Assembly: GCA_963556495.2 (NCBI GenBank)
Contig: OY747702.1
Coordinates: forward strand, 4,090,501 to 4,154,500
Direction: 5' to 3'
DNA: 64,000 nt
Source: Valencia hispanica
Taxonomy: Eukaryota; Chordata; Actinopteri; Cyprinodontiformes; Valenciidae
Part shown: positions 19,976 through 31,206 of the stretch, piece after piece
Layout: each line of letters opens with the position of its first letter
Position numbering within the stretch: position 1 is the first letter of the stretch
Program-made: the position numbers and the translations under genes
The notes under the pieces: generated by a model
Database searches by the model: none
What the model was told of the DNA's origin: nothing
Seen by the model: the letters and a program-made list of their open reading frames with translations, nothing else

Positions 19976-22214
19976 GCTGGCGAGGAGAAAGGATGCGAGT
20001 TTCTGGGAGAAACTCACTCCAAGGAAGACAAGAATGCTGATCTATCAGGTGAATTGCAAACCACAGATGAGACATACCCCACTTTTCTGCCCTGAGCCCT
20101 GCAGAAGCTTTCTGAATTACAGACGCTGCCATGAGGAAGGGACCACTAACAAGCTACTACATGCCGCAGAGCCGCGTCCAGACTGAAGCCATTACACCCA
20201 CCGCAACAAAGCCTATGTGGGATGAATGCTGTGCTGGAAAGCTGCGGAAAAAGGTACTGTCAGTGAAGGAAGGTGGAGCTGATCGCTGTTTAGCCAAGCC
20301 GGAGAGGACGACGTCCCAGTTAGAGGCTGCTACCGGCGCCCCAACAGCCATAAGGCCTCCCGCTGCTATCCGACCGCAGCTATTGTTAGCCTGTTGGCTA
20401 ACGTTGTTTTAGCTTTCCCGTCATCAACGGAGCAACCTGGAGAACCTTGACCGTTCAATAAGGTCTGTCTGGGCAGAGGCGAGATTAGTTTAGGATAAAC
20501 AAGATTTAAGGGTTGTTTGTTTTCACTGTGATTCGTTACCTTGTGTAAAATTTTATTCATTGTTTGGGTACAAACAGGCTGATCGGCCTGGAGGTTTAAA
20601 CAGTGATTTTCGAGGTTTCTGATGTAAAGTGGTTTTATATCCTGCAACCTAGGTTTTCCTTTGTTTGGTGTTTAATAAATGAACCAGAGCGGCTTTAAGC
20701 AGCTCCACGTGAGTTAGCTGTAGGCTTCATGCTCTAGCGAACCACATGGGCCCGCCTTTGACTACTCGGCTTCATGAACAATAAAGACTGCCATTAATGG
20801 TATTCAAAATAAAGATCGGTTTTAAAACAGTTAAACACCAAAACTAATCTTTTAAGTCGTTTTTGAAACCGCCTTCTTAGTATGTCAAAATACTAAAGTA
20901 GATCAATTACTGCGTTGACTGATCTATAAAACAGAATCAATTCTCTAAAGGTTATTGATTTCTAATTCAGCAAAGGGTTTAATGAAACATTGCTTCTTCC
21001 TTATAATGTTTTTCTTTACTTCTGCTTTGCATTGTGAATTGGTAGACCAGAAGGTGCTGATTAGTCTTAAACTAACCACAATTAGTTTAAAACTAATTTA
21101 GTTACCTTGTGTAAAATTTTATTCATTGTTTGGGTACAAACAGGCTGATCGGCCTGGAGGTTTAAACAGTGATTTTCGAGGTTTCTGATGTAAAGTGGTT
21201 TTATATCCTGCAACCTAGGTTTTCCTTTGTTTGGTGTTTAATAAATGAACCAGAGCGGCTTTAAGCAGCTCCACGTGAGTTAGCTGTAGGCTTCATGCTC
21301 TAGCGAACCACATGGGCCCGCCTTTGACTACTCGGCTTCATGAACAATAAAGACTGCCATTAATGGTATTCAAAATAAAGATCGGTTTTAAAACAGTTAA
21401 ACACCAAAACTAATCTTTTAAGTCGTTTTTGAAACCGCCTTCTTAGTATGTCAAAATACTAAAGTAGATCAATTACTGCGTTGACTGATCTATAAAACAG
21501 AATCAATTCTCTAAAGGTTATTGATTTCTAATTCAGCAAAGGGTTTAATGAAACATTGCTTCTTCCTTATAATGTTTTTCTTTACTTCTGCTTTGCATTG
21601 TGAATTGGTAGACCAGAAGGTGCTGATTAGTCTTAAACTAACCACAATTAGTTTAAAACTAATTTAGCTTAATTCCCCAAACTCTTCAATACAAGCCTTG
21701 GTATTAAGGCAAACATATTCATTCTGAACTGTGACATCATTATAAATTTATTGGTTATTGTTTCTACTTCTTTGCATAATTATCACTTTTACTGTTTACT
21801 TTTGGGTGTTAGTTTAAGTATTATTATTCTTTTTCTTAGTGGTTTAGTTGTGTGTTACTAGCTTAGTGAGTTTGTTGATTAAAGTATTTTAGCTGAAAGC
21901 TGAATTCATTTTGTAATAAATTCTTGTATTTTGGAAAACCGTTGTTTATTATTTCACCTACATGTGTATTAACTTGCTGTTTAAAGAACGCCAATAAGTT
22001 ATTCCTTCATCTATCATTTAATTATCTCAGCTTTATCAGGCAGGTAATCATAAACATAAACTGAGACTGAACAATTTTGCTATTGATATTCCTGGAATCC
22101 AGGTGGTGCCCCAAACTTGATAATTTTGACATAAAATTATTAATCTTGTTAAAAATTGCCGTAAGCAACTATTCATAATTATTCATAGCCAAATCTTACC
22201 TATCTGTGGCACAA
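19976..22214 (+). mobile_element. LTR-like block ending GTGGCACAACA, containing a tandem duplication
   Basis: The last 200-380 bp (about 21830-22214) match, inverted, 23633-24010, and the last 200 bp match the end of the 1.5-kb solo LTR at 34407-35909 (ttattccttcat...ggcacaaca). By analogy this is the 3' part of an LTR in plus orientation. The 5' edge is not determinable. A 566-bp tandem duplication (20535-21666) lies within it, and AATAAA signals occur at about 20670 and 20764. No coding frame is recognisable. Confidence 0.5.
20535..21666. repeat. Two-copy tandem duplication, 566-bp unit
   Basis: Units 20535-21100 and 21101-21666 begin gttaccttgtgtaaaattt and end aaaactaatttag. Reading them side by side I found no differences, so the duplication is very recent or an assembly artefact. 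Confidence 0.9.
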
Positions 22215-22940
22215 CACTGATATATGACATAAAAAAAGACAAATAATTACAGAAGTTAATGTTGCTACTGTTTTTTTTCACCTTTTTGAAAATTTTATTT
22301 GAACACGTTATGTAAAGAGCTACAGGTCATATAGTTTGCATCCACCCGTGCTCTGTATTACTTAAAATATTGGCTAATAGTTTATGACACTGTTTTCATT
22401 TTTGTATCAACATTTGCGTGTCAAATCTGTAAGCATTGTTCTGATGTTTTGTGACTCGCATCTTAAAAATACAGTGTGTTCTGGATCTCTGTGTTGTCAT
22501 TTATTCTTTGTTACAATGTATTTTGGAAACTTTCACATCTATAAATAGGTTGTAAGGTATATATAGTCCCCACTTTAGATGAGCTCACTCAAAATACTTT
22601 ACTAACAAGTAGCAAATGGTTTCTAACTTCCTAAATTAGTTTATCAAGGTATTAATAAGTATTTAAAGATAATCAATCGAAAAAGAGGTTGGTCGATAGT
22701 GAGTTGCAGTTTTGGCAGCCTTTAAGTCACAGTTATAAATGTATTGTAAGACATCTACTAAGATATAGCAGCTGACTGATGTAATTATGATGTCCAGTGT
22801 TCATAAAACATCTAGTATGAAACTAGTATGTGCAGTACATGTATAGTTTATAGTACTATGTAGGGTATGTTATTAACCATTTACTTACCTTTTACCAATA
22901 GTTTTGTATACTTGCAGAGTAGATTTTATAAAGGACTTTT
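22215..22940. other. Unassigned AT-rich sequence
   Basis: About 730 bp between an LTR end and a LINE fragment. I see no convincing coding frame, repeat end or RNA gene. Confidence 0.4.
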
Positions 22941-22949
22941 AGAACATGA

Positions 22950-23630
22950 AAACATCCTTAAACAAAGTCAACAGGCCGTCACCACGGCTCATCTCTCTAG
23001 GGGTGTTAATATAGCAGCAGCAAGGAGATTAAGCTTCAGAGAGTGTGGTGGACTCACCCGGGGAGATCCATGACTCAGTCACACATAGGAAATCCAAGCT
23101 CTTGTTGACAAAAAGATCCTTCAGGATAAAGGTTTTATTTCCAGCCGATCTGGCATTTATTAGTGCAAAACGAACCGGCGGCGTCACCCGAGCAGCAGAT
23201 GTACTGGTCCTGGGGGATTGCTGAATCGTTATGCGCTAAAGGTTATCCGGATTTGCCCCCCCGCTGGAAACGATAGGAAGAAGATGAGCGTGGAAGCGAT
23301 CTGGAACAGCCCACTGGAAAAGCCCACTGGAAAAGCAGGAACCAGGCACTGTACTACTGAGTCCGATGCACTCTGAAGCTGACAAAGGTGTCGCTCGATG
23401 CCAAACAAGCGAGTTTTGGATTTAACCAGGCGCCCTCCACGTCTTCCACAGCGGCGATGTCGCTTCCTTGTTTTAAGCAGACAAGGTAAGCGAAACAGAC
23501 AAGGGGGTATTTTATCCAAAAGTAAGTAGGTTGAATCATTACTTTCTTGTCCAAACTGTAGTGAAAAGCTCATAGTCGATCGGATCTGTAGGAGAGTGTG
23601 ACGTTCATAAATCAAGAGTGAGCTAGTATT
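22950..23630 (-). pseudogene. LINE (CR1/L2-type) 5' region with endonuclease start
   Basis: On the minus strand, at about 23175 down to 23060, the translation reads FALINARSAGNKTFILKDLF, then DFLCVTESWISPGE, the start of an apurinic endonuclease of CR1/L2-type LINEs (NARS-NKTF and the TES metal-site block). It stops after about 60 residues at 22990. The sequence upstream on this strand (23190-23630) would be the inter-ORF/ORF1 region and has only a weak open frame. The fragment lies between two inverted LTR ends. Confidence 0.6.
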
Positions 23631-23632
23631 GT

Positions 23633-24060
23633 TGTGCCACAAATAGGTAGGTTTTGGCTATGAATAATTGTTTAGGGCAATTATTAATAAGATTAATAAT
23701 ATTATAAAAAAATTACCATGTTTAGGGGCATCACCTGGTGGATTCCAGGAATACAATAGCCAAATTGTTCAGTCTCAGTTTATGTTTATGATTACCTGCC
23801 TGATAAGGCTGAGATAATTAAACAATATATGAAGGAACAAGTTCTTGGCGTTCTTTGAACAGCAAGTTACTACACATGTAGGTGAAATAACAACAATGGT
23901 TTTCCAAAATACAAGAATTTATTACAAAAGAATTCAACTTTCAGTTAACATGCTTTAATCAAGAAACTCAAACTAGTAACACACAACTAAACTACTAAGT
24001 AAAGAATAACTACCCTCAAAGCGCTTTACAACAATAATGATCTTGCTAGGTGGAAATGCC
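23633..24060 (-). mobile_element. LTR 3' fragment, inverted partner of 21830-22214
   Basis: It begins on the plus strand with TGTTGTGCCACAAATAGGTAGG, the complement of the end of the LTRs at 22214 and 35909, and stays alignable to about 24010 (through gttctttgaacagcaagtta and acacacaactaaactactaag). It is truncated at the right by an L1 fragment. Orientation is minus; no target duplication could be set. Confidence 0.6.
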
Positions 24061-24061
24061 T

Positions 24062-24550
24062 ACCAATATTACTTATGGGAAGGGTTGCATCAATAAAAAA
24101 GATGGTTTTCCCCACAATCAACTACTTATTCTCAGTGATCCCAAGCAAACCATCACCGGATTGGTTTAGATTTCTGGACTTCTCTGTCTCTAAATTTCTT
24201 TGGAAAGATAAACGCCCCCGTATCAGCTTAAACACTGCAGAAGACCAAAGATAAAGGAGGTCTAGATCTACTGAACTTTCATAATTACTTCTTAGCCAAT
24301 TGGCTCCAATACATCTCAAAATGGTTAAAACATAGCTACCTAGATGTGTCCTGGATAGATGTAGAACAGACATTATGTAATAAGTAAAAAATTTCAGACC
24401 TACCATTTATTAGCTCAAATATAAAACGACACAAATGCTTTTTATTTTTTATTTTTTTACGTGTCCTGTTTGGCAGTATGGAGCTCAGAATAGGTGTCTG
24501 AGTACCAAGTAGAAGCCCAATAGATTTACTTTCACAAGCGGAGCACAACA
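24062..24550 (+). mobile_element. L1 ORF2 C-terminal region, first piece
   Basis: Translation gives SIKKMVFPTINYLFSVIPSK, PDWFRFLDFSVSKFLWKDKR and PRISL, a typical block after the RT domain in L1, then after a frameshift GGLDLLNFHNYFLANWLQYI. The same sequence occurs in another L1 at 47363-47510. It continues at 25529 after an insertion of inverted L1 3' UTR. Confidence 0.8.
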
Positions 24551-24559
24551 GCTTTTCTA

Positions 24560-25525
24560 TGGTACTCCACTTGATATATACAGTATGTGTGAAAAATCTT
24601 TATTATGAATTGCTGGGGGTTTTATTTCCTGATGTTATGGACACGGAGACGGAAAATTAAGGGGAAGAAAGAAAGAAGATGAAGAAGAGAGGTAGATAAA
24701 ACAAAAAGTCAAGAGAGAGGGTGAGTTGAAAATACAAGAGAGGAAGGGAAACAAAGAAAACACAGGAAAACATTGAAGTCTGCCTCCATACCCACAGGAC
24801 GGCAGAGAGAGGGGAAAAAACAAAAAACCCGAAAAAGCAACATCGACAAAACAAAACAAACATTGTGAACTAAGAACTACACAACCACATCACACAAAAA
24901 TTGATATAAAAAAACAACAACAATGTCACAGAAAATCTGATGGTACCGATTGATCAAGATCTAGTAATGATAACCTCAGCCCAAGAATATATGTGTAAAC
25001 ACCGGAGACCCCACACCTATGTGTGTGTGTGAGCATGCTGGTGCATATAAGGTTTCTCCATAAGAATGTTCGATAGCTGGTGTCCTAGGAATCGATGCAG
25101 ACATGAAGGAGATCAGAGCCAAGACGTCCAAAGGACCCCTAGAGCCCCAGGCTGACCAGTGCGGGCCGACCCCATTCCCCAAGAGAAAAGCAAAGGAGAA
25201 CCCCAGGGGAGCGTCCAGCGGCTACGATACAGGGGCCCCGGGGGCAGCAGTGACGAGCCCACGGGCCCCGTCGGCAACCAGCCGCGCCAGGGGGGGGCGG
25301 TCCATGGACCGGGAGAGCCGGGGCCCAGGGGCGCCCCACCCCCCAGCAGGGACCCGACAAGGGACCAGCCGACGAGAGGCCCCCGCCACTGCAGGGGCCG
25401 CAGCTGGCCGCCGGTCACCACGCACCACCGCCACCCTAGGCCAATTCTCACCGCCAACATCCCATTGCCCCACCCCTGCCCCAGAAATGGTTTAAAAGCA
25501 TACATATCAGCTTCTCTCTGACAGC
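24560..25525 (-). mobile_element. Inverted L1 3' UTR segment inserted in L1
   Basis: The C/A-rich, very GC-rich core at 25090-25480 is the complement of the G/T-rich sequence at 63590-63970, and its style matches the G-rich 3' UTRs at 26910-27400 and 52915-54250. At 24640-24930 the minus strand is T-rich (ctttttgttttatctacctc and similar), as at an L1 3' end. The insert interrupts an L1 ORF2 that resumes at 25529. Open frames of 70-130 codons in the GC-rich part occur in several frames on both strands and reflect composition, not genes. Confidence 0.65.
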
Positions 25526-25528
25526 ATA

Positions 25529-25632
25529 GTGGGACTTTCTAAAAACGACAGAGTCCTCACTAATCCCATGCAGATGTACACCCATCTGGAATAACCCCGG
25601 CATCCTACAAAAAAAATGCATGATAAATTTTC
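25529..25632 (+). mobile_element. L1 ORF2 C-terminal region, second piece
   Basis: The frame reads WDFLKTTESSLIPC then TPIWNNPGILQKKMHDKF, matching the L1 ORF2 tail also seen at 48490-48540 (NPDILKKKFMIRF). It is cut by the LTR-like insertion at 25637 and resumes at 26080. Confidence 0.7.
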
Positions 25633-25636
25633 AAGG

Positions 25637-26079
25637 TGTTATGGATAAAAAAGTATCTCAGGGTTTCCATAATAATGAAGACTTGAGTCCCAGAAGGCAT
25701 TTAAGTATTTAATACAAACATGTCTGGCCAGAAGACGGAGGGGACAGAGTTACTCGTGCATCACCCTATCCAACCTTTGTAACTAACCCCTTAAATAGTA
25801 TTCCGCAATCACTGTGTATCTCTGTAGATGTCTTCTCCAACCTTCATGCCCCGCCTCTGGACAGCTGCTCCATGCGAGTCTGATAGCAACGCATAAAACA
25901 GCAAATCAAAAGGCCAGACTGTTATCTTATTGCCCCGGCGTCTGTCTCGCTGGTTACCTGACACATATATATTTATTATAACATTAAGCTGGAACAATAA
26001 GCTTGCCCCTAACCTTGTCCTCTGCCTTAGATACATTCACTAAACAGAGAATATACACTTAATTCCTAATTACATAACA
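25637..26079 (-). mobile_element. LTR-like insertion in L1
   Basis: 443 bp with perfect 7-bp inverted ends, TGTTATG at 25637 and CATAACA to 26079. On the minus strand it has a TATA-like tatttaagg at about 25785-25800 and a tattaaatac polyadenylation-like motif near 25710, as in a solo LTR. AATTTTC occurs on both sides (25626-25632 and 26079-26085), although AAGG on the left is unexplained, so the exact target duplication is not settled. Confidence 0.5.
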
Positions 26080-27400
26080 ATTTTCCACCACAAAGGCTTG
26101 AGGTGTAAAGAAATTGAATACATGGAACATACAGTATATATGAATTAACAGACTTTATCACATTTAATACATTAATTACACAATATGGGATTGTTAAAAA
26201 TACATTTTTAGAATATCAACAAATTAAATCTATTATAAAATGTAAATTTAGACTCAATAGAGTAAAGTTACAAATGCTAGCAAGAGTTTTATATTTTATT
26301 AAACTCAACTCCCCCGAATTGCTGTCTAAAATATACAGAACCTTATCTACATTAGATTAATCAATAGCCCTTCCTGTTTCAAAATGGGAGGTGGACAAAA
26401 ATTTCTGGACTCATATATATTTAAGAACCTTTAAAATAACAAATAAAACCCATTTTACAATTAATACAATACAAAATCCTTTATAGAGTACACTATACAG
26501 GTCAACGGATGTTCAGGATGGGTTTTATGTCGTCAAATACCTGCTTACAATGCACAGGCAATATACCGGATAATTATATTAATGTGTTTTAGTTCTGTCC
26601 ACCTGTTCAGAGTATTTGGTGTCAGATATGTGAGGACTTATCAAAGTGTCTGAAATGTAATACTCCACCTTTCCCCTAAGTTTGCTTGCTGGGAAACTTA
26701 GCTGGTGTCTCCATGAACACAAAGTTAGTTCTAATGGTTCACATTGCCTTATGCATCGCTAAGAAAACTATCCTCCTGAACTGGAAAAATAAAAATTATC
26801 TTAATATTAATCAGTATTGGGATCTCTTGTTGGACCACATTGGTCTTGAGACACCCTCTGCCTCCACATCTGATCAATCTCTTTGGGCTCCTTTGATTGG
26901 CTCCATCACCTAGTAGGGGTGGTGGTCTTTGGTTTGGTCTTTGGGACATTGTTGCTGATGTGGGGTTTTGGAGGTTTGGGGCACCTGGGGGAGGTCCTTT
27001 GAGGTGGGATCGCTGGGTGGATCTAGTGCTGGGTCTCATGGCCCCCGCCTGGGGCAGGGCTTTGGTGGCCATGGGTGGTGACTCCTGGTGGGTGCATGCG
27101 GTGCCTCTGGGGGGTTGCACTGGCGGACATGGGTTACTGGCCTTGTAGCCATGCTGGTCCTGGGAAGGTTTAGGGTGGGCTTGGGTTTGGGGCGCCATGC
27201 CCCCTGGCTGGGGTTGACATTTGCTGCTGTTTTTTTCCCCTCTTTGGCCCGATTCTCATTGCTGATGTCTGGATGGCATCCCGCCTTTTTTGTGTGTTGG
27301 GGTGTCCTGCTAGTGGGTGGGTGGCGTTTTTGGGCCTGATCAGTTTCTGGGCACTGAACTTGGCTTCTGGGTCTTGCTCTGTGGGCAAGAAAAGGATGCA
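26080..27400 (+). mobile_element. L1 ORF2 C-terminus and G-rich 3' UTR
   Basis: ORF2 end: about 26100-26910, with frames for the C-terminal cysteine-containing segment (IWCQICEDLSKCLKCN near 26610-26660) and the last 75 codons ending WAPLIGSIT at 26911-26913. Stops at 26678 and elsewhere show decay. The following 490 bp are G/T-rich (many GGGG and TGGGG runs), the same kind of 3' UTR as at 52915-54250, with potential to form G-quadruplexes. Confidence 0.8.
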
Positions 27401-27785
27401 TTTTTTTATCTCAACACCTGTTTTACAGAACAACAAGCTTTCGTGATAACTGCTTTCCAACTTCAGTTAGAGTCTGTGGTACTGTTTGCTACTACACATG
27501 TTCCAAGTCCGAATGACAAAATTTAGATGTAGAACTGCATTACACATGCAGGTGTAGGAATAATTAATTTGAATTTCATGACAGTGAATTGGGAGGACAT
27601 TGTGGATGGGAAAAAAACACATTATGCTATTGCCCAACGTTAATACTGGCATGGAATGGAAAAAATCCTCCAGAGAAGGGTGAGTGCCATTATTTATATT
27701 TATTTATGCATTTTTTGTGTTAACTAATTAATATCCACCTTGTCAAAATTATGTTGCAGGGTGTCTTTAATGTCAGAGGAAAAGG
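27401..27785. other. Unassigned spacer
   Basis: About 385 bp between the L1 3' UTR and an L2 fragment. No coding, repeat-end or RNA signal was recognised. Confidence 0.4.
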
Positions 27786-29838
27786 GCAATCCTTAAATTT
27801 CTAATCTTCCATTCATCAGTAAAATTATTGAAAAAGCGGTTTCAGCAGTTAAATACCTTCATAACAATGACCAACCACTTTGATGTTTTTCAGTATGGTT
27901 TCCATGCTCACCACAGCACTGAGACTGCCCTCGTGAAAGTTTTCAATGACATCTGCATAAATACAGACTGGTAGAACCACAGTGCTGGTTGTGTTGGACC
28001 TCAGTGCAGCATTTGACAGTATTGATCATGATATATTATTGGAACGACTGGAGAGCTGGGTCGGACTCTCTGGTACAGTATTTGGCTGGTTTGAGTCTTA
28101 CCTAAAGAACGGGGACTTCTTTGTTTCAATAGGCCCTTTCAAACAGGCCATGAAAAACGTAAATTTTCCGGACTTCGTCTGTTTCGCTTTTGAGTCTGAA
28201 AGCAATCTTCCGGACTTTGTCCGGATACCCTTTACCGGCAATTTTACGGATGAAGACCTAGTAACAAGAGCAGACTTTTCGCGGTATGGTGTTTGTGTTC
28301 AGATTATCATGTAATGTTCCGAATAAGCTGGAGGGGTGTGGGGCGGTGGGAAAAAGGGGAGAGGGGCAGGGAACGTTGTGGGCGCACACATTGATGACAC
28401 ATAAATGTCACTATTTTCCTTTCAGCTTCTTCATCGATGTCTCTTAAGCATTTCCATGTGCGCAAAATTGCACACATAACAAAGACGAGCACTGCGAGTA
28501 GATCTGCTATTTTATCTGCCATCTTTGCAATAATCCATTTGTTTGGGGAATGACGTATGCCCGCCACACTAAGTTTACGTAATATCCACATACAACCCCC
28601 CACTCCCCAGACATTCATCAGGATCCTCTGGTACATTTCTTGCTGTGTGAAAGCAGCCGAAATGTTCCGGAAAAAAGTGGTGTGTTTGAAAACACAACTC
28701 CGGTTAAGGACCGGATGGAATTGTCCGCAAATTTAATTTAATATTTACATGGTCCCACTAGCCCAAATTATAACAACTAATAAGATTAGCTACCATAACT
28801 ATGCAGATGATACTTAGCTCTACATTAAGATGTCACCAGGTAACTTTGAACTCATCAAAACCCTAAGTAAATGCATCGAGAAAATCAATGGATGGATGTG
28901 TCACAACTTTCCCCAGCTGAACAGAAACAAAAAAAAAGAACGATTCAGCACACAGCTTCGGTTAATACAACTAGAAACTATTGATCAGGCCCGAAATTTA
29001 GGTGTAGTAATAGACTCAGACCTGAACCTCCAGGGTCACATAAAGGCAATAACAAGGTCAGCCTTCTACCACCTGAAGAACATTTCTAGGATTAAAGGAC
29101 TGATGTTGCAACAGGACCTAGAAAAACTCATCCATGCGTTTATGTTTAGTCGGATTGATTACTGCAACAGTGTCCTCACAGGCCAGCCTAAAAAGTCAAT
29201 CAGACAGTTGCTGCTGATCCAGAACGCTGCTTCTCGTGTCCTCACTAGAACCAGGAAAGTAGAGCACATCACCCCAGTTCTAAAGTCCTTACACTGGCTC
29301 CCTGGATCTCAGAGAATAGACTTCAAAATACTCCTACTAGTTTATAAATCATTGAATGGCTTAGCACCAAAGTATATTGAAGATCTACTGTTACTAAACC
29401 AACCCCCCCCCCCCAGATCACTCGGGTCGAGTCTACTCAGCATCTCTAGAATCAGAACCAAACATGGAGGAGCAGCTTTCAGTTTCTATGTTCCTCTAAT
29501 CTGGAACAAACTTTCAGAAAATTGCAAAGCTGCTGAAACACAGAGTTCTTCAGAGGGTTTCTTTTAAAACACAACTAAAAATGTATCTGTATAGAGCTGC
29601 CTTTGAGTAATGCTTTGATGTATCATGTTTTGTGTATGCTTCTTGCTGTTTTTACATTATATGCCTTGTAATGCCTTGATGTATCTGTGTATGCTTCTTG
29701 CTTCATTGCTGTTTTTACTTTATATGCTTTGTCTGTGTTTTACTGCTGTTTTTATTTTACCTCTTAATCATGTAAAGCACCTTAAATCACCTTGTTGTTG
29801 AAAGTGTGCTATACAAATATAATTGCCTTGCCTTGCCA
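27786..29838 (+). mobile_element. L2-type LINE fragment (RT to 3' tail), with an internal insertion
   Basis: 27786-28131 carries RT blocks: KIIEKAVSAVKYLHN-like start, FQYGFHAHHSTETALVKVFN, VLDLSAAFDSIDHDILLERL and LSGTVFGWFESYLKN. A 0.6-kb element then replaces about 110 bp (28132-28744), removing the GVPQGS block. The frame returns with YADD-type sequence (actatgcagatgatact, 28798), and from 28830 a 245-codon open frame holds the L2 C-terminus ([40 protein letters not shown]). The 3' UTR ends ...gctatacaaatataattgccttgccttgcc at about 29838. Confidence 0.85.
28132..28744. mobile_element. Non-autonomous DNA element within the L2 copy
   Basis: It begins ccctttcaaacaggcc and near its end has tgctgtgtgaaagcagccg; tccgg-rich motifs recur near both ends (ttccggacttcgtc, ttccggactttgtccgg, gttccggaaaaaa, ccggttaaggaccgg). 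No coding frame is found. Alignment to the L2 copy at 37.9 kb shows that it sits where 110 bp of L2 are missing. Superfamily unknown. Confidence 0.55.
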
Positions 29839-30024
29839 TACAGAGAAGTAGTACAATCCTATTAAGGTGAGAGGAAGTGGAAATGAACTAGATTCCAGAT
29901 GTATATGGGCATGCAGATTAATGGAAATAACAGCTAATCCCAGTGCCTGGAACTGGTGGGAATGGATCTAGTGGGTAAACTGACTCTGACTAATGGTGGT
30001 AACCAGCAAGATTCTCTCATAATA

Positions 30025-30882
30025 CAGGGGAAGCTCAAGAAATTAGAATATTATGCAAAAGTTCATTTATTTCAGTAATTAAACTTTAAACTAATATATA
30101 TGATATAGACTCATTAGATGCAAAGTGGCGACTTGTCCAGGGTGTACCCCGCCTATGCCCCTTGACTGCTGGAGATAGGCACCAGCCCCCCCGCAACCCT
30201 GCATTAGGACGGGTATAGAAAATGGATAGCTGGATGGATGGGCAGGTGCCAGGTCCTGCTGGAAAATGAAGTCAGCATCTCCTTAAAGCTGGTCTGCAGA
30301 AGGAAGCATGAAGTGCTCCAAAATGTCCTGGTAGATTGCTGCATTGACTCTGGACTTAATACAGCACAGTGGACCAACACCAGCAGAGGACATGGCTGCC
30401 CAAATCAACACAGACTGTGGAAACTTCAAACTGGACTTCAAGCATCTTGGATTGTGTGCTTTTCCATTCTTCCTCCATTCCTTCTGACATTTTATGTTCA
30501 GGAGCAGTTTGAAAAGAGGAATACAACATTTTAAACCCATGTACAGGATGTGTGTGGTGGCTCTTGATGCACTAACTTCAGCCTCAGTCCACTCCTTGTG
30601 AAGCTCACAACACTCAACACTTTTGAATGGCCCTTTCCTGACAATCCTCTCCAGGCTGCGGTCATCCCTGCTGTTGGTGCACTTTTTTCTAACTTTTTGA
30701 GATTTAGAATTTGAGCTTTTATAAGCTGTAAGCCATATTCATAATAATTTTAACAAATAAAGGCTTAAAATATCTCGCTTTGCATGTAATGAGTCTATCT
30801 TACACGTCAGTTTCACCTTTTAAGTTGAATTATTGAAATAAATTTACTTTTGAACAATAATTTATTTTTCAAGTTTCACCTG
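30025..30882 (-). mobile_element. Tc1-like element remnant inserted in the Ginger integrase
   Basis: The ends are CAGGGGAAGCTCAAGAAATTAG at the left and ...CAAGTTTCACCTG at the right (complement CAGGTGAAACTTG), flanked by TA at 30023-30024 and 30883-30884. The minus strand encodes a Tc1 transposase fragment: PQSVLIWAAMSSAGVGPLCC, NAAIYQDILEHFMLP, then DADFIFQQDLAPA (second catalytic Asp), cut by the LINE/SINE tail at 30240. The N-terminal part is decayed. The family is distinct from the Tc1 pair at 9.6-11.8 kb. Confidence 0.8.
30119..30240 (+). repeat. LINE/SINE 3' tail fragment ending in a (GGAT) run
   Basis: The sequence gtggcgacttgtccagggtg, then taccccgcct, gataggcaccagc, and a final aaaatggatagctggatggatg is the very common fish LINE (CR1/L2-type) or LINE-tailed SINE 3' end. 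It lies within the Tc1 transposase remnant, so it is a later insertion. Confidence 0.7.
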
Positions 30883-31206
30883 TAGATTATGTCACCAAAT
30901 GTGCAGAGCCCTACCAATTAAAATCAAGAACAGGAGTTGAGGCCACCAGTTGTATACTTGATTTATTTTTACAAATTTGGTGCAGCCAAAGGACAGATCA
31001 GGGTACAGAGTTCATCAACAAGGTAAGTTGTGAAGATTATTGTCAGACAGGGGAAATAGTGGTGCTGATTTATGTCCTATGCTTTTAGGTAAACGACAGT
31101 CTCTGTGAGAAACTAAATATAAAACGAAATTTATGCTCACCCTACCACCCACAAACAAAGGGCCTTGTTGAAAACCTCAACGGCACTTTCCAAAGGCCAA
31201 ACCTTT

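Larger units (their letters stand above)
29946..31203 (+). pseudogene. Ginger-type integrase core with an intron, split by a Tc1 element
   Basis: 29946-30022 reads LELVGMDLVGKLTLTNGGN (first catalytic Asp in MDL); after a Tc1 insertion at a TA site the frame resumes at 30885 with DYVTKCAEPYQLKSRTG, then CILDLFLQIWCSQRTDQGTEFINK (second Asp). A GTAAGT donor at 31023 and an AG acceptor at 31088 define a 66-bp intron, after which VNDSLCEKLNIKRNLCSPYH then PQTKGLVENLNGTFQ carries the Glu. There are 35 residues between the second Asp and the Glu (DD35E). Retroviral-type integrase cores with introns are characteristic of Ginger DNA transposons (or genes derived from them). The frame ends where a MITE inserted at 31207. 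Confidence 0.75.

Noticed and set aside
25103..25521. Pro/Arg/Gly-rich frames of 73-130 codons on both strands
   Set aside because: GC-rich inverted L1 3' UTR; the same tract at 63590-64000 gives equivalent frames in other phases.
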